Source: Nelumbo lutea
Lineage: Eukaryota; Streptophyta; Magnoliopsida; Proteales; Nelumbonaceae
Length of the DNA: 64,000 nt
Direction: 5' to 3'
Assembly: GCA_022828595.1 (NCBI GenBank)
Contig: JAKGHH010000003.1
Span: 101,207,583 to 101,271,582, forward strand
Shown one piece after another: positions 1 to 11,929 of the stretch. Each line of letters begins with the position of its first letter. The stretch's first letter is position 1. The notes below the pieces were generated by a model, which saw only the letters and a list, made by a program, of their open reading frames with translations, did no database searches and was not told the origin of the DNA. The position numbers and the translations under genes are program-made.

Positions 1-1496
1 ATGGCGGCGGCAGGAAGGAGGCGGCAAGAGAGATTTTGCAGAGGTTGTAGAAATCTCTCTTTTGTGATTTCAGCTCTAAAAACAAGAGTCTTAGGTTGCA
101 TGTCTAAAGGCTACCGCCCCCTCCTCCTTTTATACATTTAAAGGGATCAACTCCTAATCCTATTAGGAGCTGCTGATCCAAATTATATTTGGATTAGAAG
201 TCCCTTTAAGTGATAAGGGAGAACCCTTATCTTATCTGTAGATCAGATCAGCCATCTCCTAATCTAATTAGGAGGCTTCCAGATCTAAATCTTATTTAGA
301 TCATGGACTCTCTAAGTGGATAGGGTCTAGGCCCAATCCTATCAGCTGATCCATCTCAGAATTCATTGACTGATCAAATCAGCCCAGTTCGAAATGGGCT
401 TAAGGCCCATTTAAGGTTATGTACTCACTTAGCCTTCCAAACTGCTGCCTAGTTGGGCTTCCTTGTATGGCGTGGGACCCAAACATTGATCTACACATCA
501 GCCACATGGGTTCAGCCCAGCCTTTGTTACAAGGCCTGGCCAAATACACTGTTATGGACAGTGCACCCCCTGAAACCCATCTTATGGGCTCTATGGGCCC
601 AACACTTACCCTAAGTGGTCCCTGGGCCAAGCCACCTTGTAACACCTAGGGACTGTGGGCAGATGCAAGATTAGCCCATCAGGTATTATCCTCAATGGTC
701 TTACACTTAACCTCTCAGCCCATAATGATCATACACTGCCCGACAAGAGAGGACCTCTCCCTCGGCTGCAAGGAACAGTGTTGCACTCTCTACTTGTATG
801 TATCCCAAAAATTAAAACCTTTTGCAAATCATTTTGAAACCATAGCATATATTTATATATTTATAATAAATATATTTTGCAAAACAAAATCTCAACAATT
901 GAAATTGGCTGCCAGCAGTCTTGGTTTCCATCAGTGAGAGTGCATCCCCGATCATTACCTTTGTCTGACAAAGGGGCTGATCCTGTCACTATGATCACCC
1001 ACTCAGATGAATTCTCAGACTGTTCCAATATACCTAGGTTTTGACCCCTACTAAGGATCTCACTGATTGGTACATCAAAGACAACCCAATCCGACACCTA
1101 GTGTAGTATCATAATCGAGCCTAGGGGTCAGGTGTAACTTTCCAGTTTTGCCCATCTATCTCCAAGGTCCAGGGCAATACTGGAAATCTGGTCCGGTTCA
1201 AAGGTTCTCTTAATCCTATACTGCATGTGCTTCGGGTCTCACCCTGTTAGCTGAGACAAGCCACCCCAACAGTTGGCAGCACACCAGTGTCAGCCTTGGT
1301 AGGATAAATCTCCCCAGACTTACCCAATGGCTGTGAACATTCTAAACTAACACAAGTCTCATTAAGTGTCCAGTTTAAGGGTATTACACAGAAACACACC
1401 ACAGGAACATGAATCAAATGTGTACTTTATTCATTTACAATAAATTCATAATGTACATATTTCTGATTGAAGCTAAGGGCATACAACTGTCTAACA
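1..1496 (-). repeat. Family-A LTR, copy 1, cut by window start
   Basis: This is the reverse complement of the long LTR seen at 35981-37888, 38713-40667, 46341-48293 and 51621-53556. The LTR start (TGTTAGACAG on the minus strand) is at 1496. Position 1 falls roughly 1.5 kb into the about 1.95-kb LTR, so its last part is outside the window. It lies inside copia G, and the next bases (ATGTC, 1497-1501) may be one copy of a target-site duplication. It is clearly more diverged than the other copies. Whether it is a solo LTR or the end of a full element cannot be seen. Short open frames inside it are not genes. Confidence 0.9.
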
Positions 1497-3429
1497 ATGT
1501 CTGCCCTGATGTCACCTTTTTTGAGTCTGTCCCCTTTTCTCATGTCTTGAAGCACCTTTGTCTCCACCCTTACTTCCTCTTCCTATCAGTGATCCAGTTC
1601 CAGATGTTATTGTTGGAGTAGACTCATTACCTCATCCAGTGCAGATCACCACCAATCCGACAAGTGTATACACGTCGAACGACACCAGCCCCTCCTCCAG
1701 CTTCTACCTCATCTGCAGATCCTCTCATGGCTCCTATTGCTGAACCTTCAGACCTTGACCTACCCATTGCCTTACGGAAAGGTAAACACAGTTCTACCCT
1801 CCATCCCATTTCCAATTTTGTTTCATTATCTCGTCTTTCTACCTCACATCGCCATTTTGTTTCACTTTTGTCCTCTATTTCCATACCTAACAATGTTCAA
1901 AAAGCTCTTAGTTCACCTTGGTGGCGGCGGGCAATGGAGGAGGAACTTTCTGCTCTTCAACATACTCAAACGTGGGAACTTACTACTCTCCCACTTGGTA
2001 AGCATGTTGTGGGTTGTAAATGGGTGTATACTGTGAAATACTTTCCAGATGGTAGTGTGGAGCGTCTGAAGGCAAGACTTGTTGCTAAAGGTTACTCATA
2101 GTTGTATGGAGTGGACTACATGGAGTCATTCTCTCCGGTGGCTAAGACTGGTTCTGTTCGTGCACTAATTTCCTTGGCAGTTATGTATGATTGGCCTCTG
2201 TTTCAGCTTGATATAAAGAATGCCTTCCTCTATGGTGATCTTGTGGAGGAGGTATATATGGAGCAACCACCTGGGTTTGTTGCTCAGGGGGAGGATGGTA
2301 AGGTATGTAGATTGAAGAAGGCAATTTATGGGTTGAAACAATCGTCGCGTGCTTGGTTCTGGAAGTTCAGTGAAGTGGTGAAGAATTTTGGAATGAAGCA
2401 ATGCCAGGTTGATCACTCAGTGTTCAGCTATGACTCAGAAGCTGGGAAGATTTTATTAGTGGTCTATGTGGATGATATTGTCATTACTGGCAGTGATAAA
2501 TTGGGGATTGGCAAACTAAAGGTATTTCTGCAAAATCATTTCCAAACAAAAGATTTTGGAACATTAAAGTATTTCTTGGGAATAGAAGTTGCCAGGTCAA
2601 AACAAGCTGTTAATCTGTGCCAAAGAAAATATGTTCTTGATCTATTGGAAGAAACAGGACTGTTAAGTGCAAAACCGGCTGAGACCCCTATGGAACCAAA
2701 TGTTAAGTTGAACAGTGATACAGGAGAAGTATTTGAAGATCCTGTAAGGTATAGATGACTAGTGGGGAAGCTGAACTATCTGACTATCACGAGACCTGAT
2801 ATATCCTTTGCAGTCAGTGTGGTGAGCCAATTCATGTAGAACCCCCGTATACCTCACTGAGATGCAGTTCTTAGAATTGTAAGGTATCTGAAAGGAGTTC
2901 CAGGTCGTGGACTATTGTATAAACCAGGAGGAAAACTTGAAGTAGTGGGGTATACAGATGCAGACTGGGCAGGCTCAGTGAATGATAGAAGATCTACTAC
3001 AAGCTATTGCACATTCCTTGGAGGAAATCTTGTGACGTGGAAGAGTAAAAAGCAGACAGTTGTGGCCAGAAGTAGTGCTAAAGCTGAGTATAGGGCCATG
3101 GCACATACTACCTGTGAGTTAGTGTGGTTGAGGAATCTTCTACAAGAAATTGGGTTTCACATGGATAAACCTATGAGACTGTATTGTGACAACCAAACTG
3201 CACTCCATATCTCATCCAATCCTGTATTTCATGAGAGAACAAAACATATAGAGGTTGATTGCCACTTTGTGAGGGAGAAGGTCCTTGTTGGAGAGATAAA
3301 CACAGAACATGTGGGCTCGAATGATCAATGGGCAGATTTGTTTACAAAAGCTCTAAGCTCAAGGAAAGTGAACTATCTATGTAACAAGCTGGGATTATAT
3401 GACATATATTCTCTAGCTTGAGGGGGAGT
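1497..3429 (+). pseudogene. Copia G: reverse transcriptase and RNase H remnant
   Basis: This is the 3' part of a copia-type pol. It starts in the linker after integrase (DVTFFES). The reverse transcriptase follows: GCKWVYTVK near 2017, QLDIKNAFL near 2206, GLKQSSRAW near 2332 and the catalytic YVDD near 2467. RNase H runs through DADWAGS near 2959, SSAKAEYRAM near 3072, CDNQTA near 3187 and ERTKHIEVD near 3235, to a stop at about 3419. In-frame stops are present near 2100, 2756 and 2837, so it is dead. A polypurine tract (GAGGGGGAG) precedes the LTR at 3430. The 5' half is missing because a family-A LTR sits at its left edge. Confidence 0.92.
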
Positions 3430-3706
3430 GTTAAAGTGAGCCGAATGGGGGTAGTTTAGTCATCTCATGTTTGTTAAGTACCTTGCTTATGTGGCAGTTT
3501 TATTAAAGATACTCTGCCCCACACTTAAGTAAGGGCAATTTAGTCTTTATAAAGGTTATTAGAACCTAATAAACATTAGGGGGGCGAATGAACAGAGTAC
3601 GAATCAATTTTGACTAAACCCTCCTATTATCTCTTTCTGTTTTCTTCTTCTTCATCTTCTTCTTCCTTCTCTCCTAGTTCGGGTTACTGTAGCTGCATTC
3701 GAAACA
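3430..3706 (+). repeat. Copia G 3' LTR
   Basis: It starts TGTTAAAGTGAG right after the polypurine tract and ends near GAAACA, about 277 bp later. It contains a CT-rich 3' end like the other copia LTRs here. The end is placed by where RNase H coding sequence of another element (H) resumes just downstream, so it may be off by a few bases. GCAAT (3707-3711) could be one target-site duplication; the partner is not in the window. Confidence 0.7.
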
Positions 3707-3948
3707 GCAATTACCAGGCCACCATTAATAGTGCCTACAATTCAATACAACATTAAAGAACAAAACATATTGAGGTGGATCGACATTTTATCAGGGAGAG
3801 AGTTGCCTCTCAAGAAGTCTTTCTGCTATATGTTGGTTTTGACATGCAGCTTGCTGATCTTTTCACCAAAGTAGTCACTAAAGTCAAGTAGCAGACAAAT
3901 TTACGCATGCTGGGATGACCAATATATATTCCAAACTTGAGGGGGGAG
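3707..3948 (+). pseudogene. Copia H: RNase H C-terminal fragment
   Basis: Coding similarity to copia RNase H resumes immediately after the G LTR: an AAINIAHNPVQHD-like stretch with substitutions and a stop, then RTKHIEVDRHFIRERVAS and QLADLFTK. This is followed by a decayed C-terminus and a polypurine tract (TTGAGGGGGGAG). The rest of H would lie to the left, so G appears to have inserted into the RNase H region of H. It carries stops and is non-functional. Confidence 0.82.
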
Positions 3949-4251
3949 TGTAGAGATACAGTAGATCAGACTTGAAACTTATTTGTGGTCCCACATGTTT
4001 ACTTTTTATTACTTTTTTATTTCTGTCATACTACTGTTACTACTGTTTTTCTCAATGCTATAGTTGGCAAGGTATTATGGTCATTGTACACCTTTTATTT
4101 CATTTCTCATATAAATACCAATCATTGGGGTGGCAGGACCACTACATTCTGCTCCCTTTTATTCTCTTTTTCCTGTGCCTTCTCCTCCATTTCTTCTCTT
4201 CTTTTCTTCTGTTTCTTTGAAGTTTTTATCCTAAACCTATCTCTGTTAACA
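3949..4251 (+). repeat. Copia H 3' LTR (probable)
   Basis: It starts TGTAGAGATACAG after the polypurine tract and has a pyrimidine-rich 3' part. A plausible CA end is at GTTAACA (4251), giving about 303 bp. No second copy is available to prove the 3' boundary. Confidence 0.55.
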
Positions 4252-5836
4252 GCTCATCTTTCAAGTGGGATCATTGGTAGGATAACCACATCATGGACAT
4301 TGTTGTGTGATAATCACATAATGCTGCCACTATGCAAATGGAGTCACTCTATCCACCTGGCTTCTATCCAAAATTGCCATGACATATTATCTCCCATGAA
4401 ATCCTGCTTCTTGATTTGAATTTTCTCATAAAACAATTTTGTTTTCTTTAAATGCTATTTTGGAGAAGTGTTATTCTAGATTAACTTTTTCTTTGTAAGC
4501 TTATTTCCATTGAAAACATGTTTCTTTACAAGAAGCATGTATCACTTCCATTCTTTCACCCTCTCTTGTAACCCCTATTTTAGGTAGGAATTGAATGGAA
4601 AATATATCTAGTTAGAAAATAAACCTCAAAAAGGGAAGTTTCCAGGTTGAAGTGAACTAGGGTTAATGGGTCATGTTCTATCCATAAAAGTGAATTAAAG
4701 AAGCCTTCCCTCACAATGAAATTCATCCAAACTTCTCCCTCAAAAGTAGAGGCCTTCAATTACTGTTTGGAGTAAAGTAGTTGGTGCTATCTTGAGCTCA
4801 AAGGCCATATGCTATTGACCAAGATGTGGTTTGACCTATTTTTTTCATTCAATCTAAAGCTTCAAAAAATGCAATTTGGGTGAATGGTTTTAGATTTATA
4901 TATTATATGAGATAGTCAAAGAATAAATCACTTGAACATTATGAAATTGTTTAGTGGATCAACATACCAAATGCTTCTATCTGACCTTCATCTTGAATCT
5001 TCAAGTGATCTGCATCTATGATAAACAGAATTATTACGTATCCAAATAGATATTGAATGAACTAGTAGTGAAACCATTTATTGTGTCTACCATGAAAGGT
5101 CATAATAAATTCAAATCATAATCTTCTCTAACATATTAACGACAGTATGTTTATAGCCACAATCTTCTTTTGTTATCCAAGGAATGATTTTATCACAGTA
5201 ATTATGGCAACCTGATACTATTTCACCTAAAAGAGCGTGAACATATAAATCTAAAAAAGATAATTAAATTTCAGGTAGGTAAAAACCTGGATAACAAATT
5301 CAAAAGTGTTTTATTCATCCAATTTCTTTAAATTGTATGCTTAATTGTAATTAATACGAGAATGCTTTTTCGAGTAGAGTAAAAATAGATCTGAAGCTAC
5401 ATAGAAAAAAAAATCCTCTCAAGGATCTACTATTCATGTTGATTAAAAGCTTAAAGCTGAGTGATATCAAACTATTCAATATGGACAAATTTAGTCATAG
5501 TCATCATTATATAAGCTTTGTCCCAATATGAGGTCTGCTACATGAATCCTGTTTCACCATTCCGTTCTATTCAGACCTATGATATATAATAATGGACAGA
5601 CTTGGTTCTAAAATTATTCAAAATATGAAACTTTAGAATCAAAGTTCCCATTCCAAAAAACGAAGGTAGTATCGTATACTCTCAGAAAACAAAAATATGG
5701 ATGACTTCAAACATAATACATTGGTCCTACTTAATTTTGGTGTTTCTATAATTTATACTTTCCATGAATCATCTTGTGTCATCCTGACTTAACTAATAGA
5801 AGGAAAAACAAGCATGCTGACTTGAAGAGAAACCAT
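4252..5836. other. AT-rich stretch without genes, probably host intron
   Basis: I see no exon-like peptide, recognisable transposon protein or strong repeat here. The stretch separates the H LTR from copia I. Because copia I has intact target-site duplications, this DNA is continuous with 11163-11853 before insertion, so it probably belongs to the intron downstream of the SCD2-like exon at 11854-11929. The missing C-terminal exons were looked for and not found. Confidence 0.5.
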
Positions 5837-5841
5837 TCCAT

Positions 5842-6072
5842 TGTTAGAGTCAAATTGAAAATCAAAGAAAGGGAAAGAGAGAGAGAACATAGCCGAATGG
5901 TGGGTGTGACACCTTGTGTCAGTCGACACCCTAAAAGTTATATTTATATGAAAAGGTAAAAGGACAAATCTGTCCTTAGTATACAAAAGAAAGAGAATAA
6001 AGAATAATTATACAACAAGGGAAAAGAAAAAGTACAAAATTAGCCCTATGGCTAGTTTCCCAGTTCTCTACA
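5842..6072 (-). repeat. Copia I 3' LTR
   Basis: 231 bp, starting on the minus strand at 6072 with TGTAGAGAACTGGG and ending at 5842 with GACTCTAACA. It is nearly collinear with 10927-11157. The TSD TCCAT lies immediately outside at 5837-5841, and a polypurine tract is just inside at about 6073-6080. Confidence 0.93.
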
Positions 6073-6080
6073 CTCCCCCT

Positions 6081-6112
6081 CAAACTGATGCCTAGGAATA
6101 AGCATCAGTTTG
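6081..6112. repeat. Perfect 11-bp inverted repeat beside the copia I polypurine tract
   Basis: CAAACTGATGC at 6081-6091 and its exact reverse complement at 6102-6112 are separated by 10 bases. It sits directly next to the polypurine tract and 3' LTR of copia I, outside the RNase H coding region. It could form a hairpin in the element RNA; a function is not known to me. Confidence 0.7.
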
Positions 6113-9100
6113 TGCATAAGAAATAGATGTTGAGCTTGAGTCATTGCTTTAGTCAACAAGTCTGCTAGTTGGAGCCCAGAGGAGACATGAGGAAGAGATA
6201 TGGTACCCCCAAGAAGAAGATCGTGGATGAAATGGCAATCAACTTCTATGTGTTTGGTGCGCTCGTGGAAGACGGGTTAGAAGCAATTTTAAATTCACTG
6301 ATATTGTTTGCATACAGAGGGACATGTGATGCTGGCTCATTAAGTATTTCAAATAGAAGAGCTCGAAGCCATATGATTTCACTACACATGGAAGACATAG
6401 CCCTGTATTCAGCTTCAATGGAAGACTTGGATACAGTAGCTTGCTTCTTGCACTTCCATGAGATAAGAAAATTGCCTAAGAAAACACACCAGGCAATAGT
6501 GGATCATCAGGTGTCAAGGCATCCAGCCCAATCAGCATCTACATAGGCCATGAGATTAATAGGGAATGAGGAGGAGAAGAATATCCCATGTGATAGGGTA
6601 CCTAGCACATATCTAATGATCTGATGAACTGTAGATAAATGAGGTTGTCTTGGGGAAGACACAAACTGGCTTACTATCTAAATTGCATAAGATATATCTG
6701 GACGAGTCATGGTGAGATACATCAAGCTGCCCACTAGTTGATGATAAAGGGTAGGATCTTCAAGAGGAAAGCCATAATATTTGCTAAGTTTCAGATTCAG
6801 TTCTAGTGAGGTGTCCACAAACTTAGAATCACTAAGATTTTCCAATTTAACAAGATCAGCCACATACTTCTGTTGATTGACAAAGTAGCCTCGAGAATTT
6901 CTGCTCACTTCAAGGCCTAAGAAGTATGTCAAAGGCCCCAAGTCCTTCATCTTAAAGGACTCACTGAGTAACTGTTGTAGCTTATCAATTCATTCTCTGT
7001 CATCCCCTGTAATGAGTATATCATCAACATAAAGGAGTAACATCGTTACTCCCTGCTTCCGCCTTAGGGTGAACAAGGAGTAATCAAAAGAACTCTGGAT
7101 AAAGCCAGCATCAATGATGACAAATCTGAATTTCTCAAACTAGGCCCTAGGAGCTTGTTTCAGGCCATAAAGTGACTTCTTCAGACAACAAACAAGCTGC
7201 GACTTTGTACAATATCCTGGAGGAGGCTTCATGTAGACTCTCTCTTTCAACTCCTCATGGAGAAAAGAATTCTTGACATCCATCTAATGAATTGTCCATT
7301 GTTTGACTACAGACACAACCATCAAAAGTCATACAGTGGTCATCTTAGCTACAGGAGAAAAGGTCTCCCCATAGTCTATCCCATATTCCTATTTGTAGCC
7401 CTGTGCAACATGCCTAGCTTTGTATCTGTCTAGGCTTCCATCAGATTTTAGTTTCACAGAATAGACCCATTGACTTCCTATGAGAGATATCTTAGGTGGA
7501 GCTTTGACTAGGTCCTAGGTGTCATTCTCATGAAGAGCTCGAATCTCAGAATTCATTGCATCTTTCTAGTGTGGTTTTGCTACAACCTATTAATAAGATC
7601 TGAGAATGTCTGTGGTAGATAAAATGGTAGAAAAGGAGCTATGGTCTGGTGAATAACCATAATGGTTAGGTGGACGAGAAATTCTAGAGGAACGACATAA
7701 AGTAGGAGGAAAGGGTTCAGAAGGAAGGTCTTGAACACTTACTGAGGAAGCTGGAGTGACTGGAACAACAACTGGAGGCGGAGCAGTGGGGGGGATCGAG
7801 ACTGAAGAAGGCCGTTTCTTCCTGAAGTAGGTCTAAAGTTGTTGCGGAGGTGACAATGGAGTATCTGAGGTACCTGTAGAATCAAAACTATGCAACAAGG
7901 AAATAGAAGGAGTTGGGAATTTCACAATATGTTCTGAAAACGACACACTTTCAAGATGACGAACCAAAGGGTCATGGCAAAGATACCCTTTATGTTCAAA
8001 ACTGTACCCCATAAAGGCACACAAAGCTGCTTGTGTAGTTAACTTTGTGCATTCATGGACAAAACAAGCACATCCAAACACTTTGAGCATGGATAGGTTT
8101 GGGGATTTGTGAAAGAGGGATTGAAATGGAGAGGAGTTATTCAAAACTGATGATGAAAGATGATTTATGAGATACACAGCAGTACTGGCCGCCTCCACCC
8201 AAAACCAAGAGGGTACGTGGGAATCCTGTAGAAGGGTTCTGACTACACTCAAGATATGCCTATTTTTCCTTTTTGCAACCCCATTTTGTTGTGGGGGTGC
8301 CTGGATAGGACTTTTGGGTTTGAATTCCATGTAGTTTTAAATAGTTTTGGAAATCCCCATCAATATACTCTCCCCTTGAATCCGATCGTAGCACACAAAT
8401 TTGGGCATCAAATTGAGTGGTAGCATAGGTGTGAAAGTGCTTAAATACAGTGTACACTTAAGATTTCTTTCGAAGAAAATAAGCCCAAGTGAAACAAGTG
8501 CAGTCATCAATAAAGGTTATAAAATATTTAAAACCCATCCTGAGACAACTGGAGACGACCAAACATCACTATGTATTAAATAAAAAGGGACTATTGCATG
8601 TTCAGAATGAAAAGGAAAAGGCAAAATATGGCTCTTACATAAGCCACAAGTAATATAATCTTTATTCACATTCTTAAGAGAAACATTAGAAATAGGTAAA
8701 CTACCAGAAGAAAACAATTGATCAAGTTTCTTACAGAAAGGATGGCCCAGGCATTTATGCCATAACTACTAATATTTATTACAATTAATAGATTCAAAAC
8801 TAGAAGTAGTAGAAACCAAACATGAAGTAGAATCAGGCACAATTTTATTCTTCTCAAATTTTAGAGGAAAGAGTCTTCCGAGTCTACACTCCTTCCCCTT
8901 CACTGCCCCAGTTTGTCGGTCCTGTATCAAACAGCCATCAGAAGTAAATGAGACATTTTACCTTCCTCTACAAGTTGGCCAACAGAAATTAAATTGGTGG
9001 TGGTAAGCTTAGGTACAAATAAGGTTTTGGACAAATGAAATGGAGATGACTTAAGAAGTAGATAAATACAAATCATCACATCCAAGTGTACCTAATTTCT

Positions 9101-9148
9101 CACCATTAGCAGTAACAATGTGTTTATTGGGGAGATGGGGTTTAGGAC
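6113..9148 (-). pseudogene. Copia I pol remnant (integrase, RT, RNase H)
   Basis: Reading leftward from 9148, the integrase region includes the IHSDVW motif near 8610, the PQQNGVAKRKNR motif near 8275 and the FGCACFVHE segment near 8065. Reverse transcriptase follows, with the MKDLGPLTYFLGLEVSR motif at about 6950 and SLMYLTMTRPDISYA near 6700. RNase H is recognisable below 6680 (ADWAGC, SSIEAEYRAM). Numerous stops and frameshifts break all domains. The lineage is different from C, D, E and K, judging by the gag and RT wording. Confidence 0.87.
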
Positions 9149-9434
9149 TGTTAGAGTGCTCGAGTCAGGGGTATTTTGGTCATTCTGGTTTATCTTCTTG
9201 AAAGTGAAAGGTGTATTGTATCTGAGTTTAAGTTATGTGTCCCATCTTATATGAGGGACAAAACTGTCTTTCTTGTAACTCCAAGTTTTATGAATAAAAT
9301 CCAAGTGGGTCGGCTAGGAGAGTGATTTTTTTACATTCTCTCTTCTAGTCTGGCCAAACATTCTTCTCCTTTCTCTTTTCTTTCTTTTTCCTTCTTCTTT
9401 ACTTTGACCTAGAATCAACTAGGGTTTATTCACA
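9149..9434 (+). repeat. Solo LTR J inside copia I, TSD AGGAC
   Basis: 286 bp, beginning TGTTAGAGTGCTCG and ending TTTATTCACA, flanked on both sides by AGGAC (9144-9148 and 9435-9439). It contains a polyadenylation-type AATAAAAT and a CT-rich end. No internal region remains, so it is most simply the product of recombination between the two LTRs of a copia element that had inserted into the protease region of copia I. Its family is not otherwise seen in the window. Confidence 0.9.
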
Positions 9435-10551
9435 AGGACACTGACCAAGAGTGGCCCTTGTCATATGGTTAGAAGCTCCTGAGTCAATGTACCATAGATG
9501 GTTCGATAAGGGACAATAGGTAGGAGACTTACCAGACTGGTCCATAGCAGAGAAGGCTGAAGAGATGACAGAGGACATGAGCTGTCGAATTTGTTATTCA
9601 GATATGCTACCTGAAGTGTCATTTTGGCCAGCCACAGAAGTAATGGAGGATGATGTATCTGATCCATCTACACCTGTCTGATAAACCTTGTCCTTTCTTC
9701 TGATTTGATCCATTGCTTTTCTGAGGCCGAGTGGGGCATTCAGTGATAATATGGCCTACCTTCTTATAGTAGGTGCATGTATTCTTTTTCTTGCAATGAG
9801 AAACAACATGCCCGAACTCCTTACATTCATAGCACTGTATTTTAGAGAAGTCCCTCTTCCCTTTTGGTTTTGTTGCTAGAAAGACAATATCAATGTTGGA
9901 CTCCTTTCTTCCATCCAAAGAAGTCTGTGTGGCAAATCTAGTTTCAGCCCTTAGAATTTCCCCAAGAATAATACCCAAGTCAGGAAGTGTTCATCGATTA
10001 AGGATATTAGATCTAACAACTTTGAATTCAGGTCTGAGATGCATTAGGAAGTGCTTAGTCTTTCTTCTATTAAAATGTTCCTTCATATACTTCACACAAC
10101 ATTTTGAAGGATCATTTCCCATGTAAAAAAGCTCATATTTGGTACAAAGTTTAATAAACCCAGCATAGAACTCTTGGAACTTTCTTTCTCCTTGGTAATA
10201 GGAGATGTCAACCTCTATCTGGTACTGTCTTGAGGTGTTTGATTGTTGATATACTTTCTCGCAATACTCATACATCTCATAAGCAGTCCTATATCCTCTC
10301 ATAGGAATTGCAATGTCAGTTTCAACGGATCCTAAGATCCATGATGCAATTTTTGCATTATCAATTCTCCACTGATTAAGATCCTTGATGTCCGAATAAT
10401 CAGGTTTAACTATTGATCCATCCAGATATCCCCAGAGACCTTTCGCCTCCACATGAAATTGGAAATTGAATATAGTTCGTACCATTAAACTTAATGGGGA
10501 GAATTTCCATCCTTTCTGATACCATTGAATCACAAGAGCAAGAAAAACCAC
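9435..10551 (-). pseudogene. Copia I gag and start of protease
   Basis: From 10551 leftward: a gag domain with FHVEAKGLWGYLDGS, WILGSVETDIAIPM and QFYAGF-like motifs, broken near 9990. Next comes an open segment to 9619 with one intact CCHC zinc knuckle (CYECKEFGHVVSHC) near 9835 and a second, decayed one (CTYYKKVGHIITEC). The protease active-site motif WYIDSGASNHMT is near 9490-9455. Solo LTR J then interrupts the protease coding sequence, which resumes below 9148. Confidence 0.87.
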
Positions 10552-10914
10552 AAAAAGAAGAGTTCAAAACAGTAGAACAAAGAAGTACCTCTCAGTCGAT
10601 GTTCAAAAAAGGAAACTGTAAGGGTCTGACGAACTCTGAAGTGGCTAAAAACCCTTTTAAATCAAATCCAATTCAAACCAACTAGATCTAAAGTTTCAGT
10701 CTGATCCAATGCTTCTAGAGGGAGATCCAAACCAAAAGAGAAATCTGATGGCACAGCAGTCCAGAAACAGAGTCTGTCGAGTTCTGATTGAATGCAGCCT
10801 TAGAAAAAGGATTCAAGGACACTCAAGAGCCTCCCAAATACTGTTAGGGAGTACTCTAGATAACAGATAAGAAAGGGGTGAAGAAGAAGTTACTTGCAGA
10901 TCAGATCGTGACCT

Positions 10915-10926
10915 GCTCTGATACCA
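10915..10926 (-). promoter_or_regulatory. Copia I primer-binding site
   Basis: The minus strand reads TGGTATCAGAGC immediately inside the 5' LTR. This is complementary to the 3' end of plant initiator tRNA-Met, the usual primer for copia reverse transcription. Confidence 0.92.
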
Positions 10927-11157
10927 TGTCAGAGTCAGATCGAAAATCAAAGAGAGAGAGAAAGAGAGAGAACACAGCCGAATGGTGGGTGTGACACCTT
11001 GTGTCAGTTGACACCCTAAAAGTTATATTTATATTAAAAGGTAAAAGGACAAATCTGTCCTTAATATACAAAAGAAAGAGAATAAAGAATAGTTATACAA
11101 CAAGGGAGAAGAAAAAGTACAAAATTAGCCCTACGGCTAGTTTCCCAGTTCTCTACA
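10927..11157 (-). repeat. Copia I 5' LTR
   Basis: 231 bp, the partner of 5842-6072. It starts on the minus strand at 11157 (TGTAGAGAACTGGG) and ends at 10927 (GACTCTGACA) next to the primer site. TSD TCCAT follows at 11158-11162. Confidence 0.93.
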
Positions 11158-11162
11158 TCCAT

Positions 11163-11853
11163 TAGGGCTGTCAACGGAATTTATATAATTATCTTATATT
11201 CTATATATAATAAATTCAAACCTTTATTTTATATTAATTTATCATATATACGAGTTAAAAAGTAATTAACTTTTCAAAATTTTCCTTTATTTTAAAAAAT
11301 GAAGTGGAGCTGAATTAAATATGAATCTGATCTGAGATCATCAAAACCAATCAGATTTTGGGTTGGATTTGGATTGCAGTTTTCATTAATCAGATTGGAT
11401 TCAGATGTTGATGAATCCTATCTGTTTACAGTCCTACATTCCATGTGGAAGATGAAAACTTCAGATGACAGATATCTAAGGGAAAAAAAAAGGTGTCCAA
11501 AGATTGCTAATATTCCCAAGATTTTCTGCATATGATACAACTGCACATAGTTCTCATCAGATTGCTTCTTTCTTCTAAATTCAAGTGAACATGCTAAACA
11601 AACTACCAACATGTGATATCTAAATGGTCTAAGCTTTATTTAAAAACACTAATAAAAAAAGAAAAAGAAATCTATATCTAAATGCTCTCAGCCCAAAAGT
11701 TTCCTGTATCATGATCCAAACATGTTGCATTGTCATAGATTGTAAAGTAGATATTCTATCATGAATTCGAGATATCAAGCAACACATTATCTCACAAAAA
11801 TCATTTTCAATGCAAATTGGAAAATATTGAAATAATAAATTTGTATCTCAGAC
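11163..11853. other. Intron sequence, AT-rich
   Basis: AT-rich sequence between copia I and the SCD2-like exon at 11854. No coding signature, transposon terminus or strong repeat was recognised. Confidence 0.55.
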
Positions 11854-11929
11854 CTGAGACATGATTATCAAACTTCAGAAAATGTGGGTGTCGATTTTGT
11901 GCCATTGCAAGCAGTACAGCATCCTCCAC
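11854..11929 (-). CDS. SCD2-like: SCD2-like exon (VEDAVLLAMAQNRHP)
   Basis: A 76-nt exon lies between a TTTTTTAAG acceptor and a GTCTGAGA donor. It encodes VEDAVLLAMAQNRHPHFLKF and then DNHVS, ending in phase 1. VEDAV directly follows LASLK in the family, so the join to the previous exon is right. The remaining C-terminal exons, expected to hold a Trp-rich region and a final segment near the stop codon, were not found in 11163-11853, 4252-5836 or elsewhere to the left. They are probably beyond position 1, which would make the next intron at least 11.8 kb. Confidence 0.82.

Larger units (their letters stand above)
5842..11157 (-). mobile_element. Copia I: complete minus-strand element with TSD TCCAT
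   Basis: A full-length Ty1/copia element is bounded by two 231-bp LTRs (5842-6072 and 10927-11157) and flanked by TCCAT at 5837-5841 and 11158-11162. Reading leftward, the primer site (10915-10926), gag, protease, integrase, reverse transcriptase, RNase H and polypurine tract are in copia order. The LTRs differ at roughly a dozen positions (about 5-6%), so it is not recent. It carries many stops and contains solo LTR J, a later insertion. Expression or movement is unlikely. Confidence 0.93.

Noticed and set aside
400..1097. Overlapping open frames on both strands in the first kilobase
   Set aside because: They fall inside the family-A LTR copy 1 and have no protein-like conservation.
3972..4419. 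Hydrophobic frames of 82 and 144 codons
   Set aside because: They arise from the pyrimidine-rich end of the copia H LTR; low-complexity Phe/Leu/Ser runs, not membrane proteins.
11163..11853. Candidate final SCD2-like exons, including a 64-codon frame at 11418-11612
   Set aside because: The peptide does not resemble the expected Trp-rich C-terminal segment and lacks matching splice phases.
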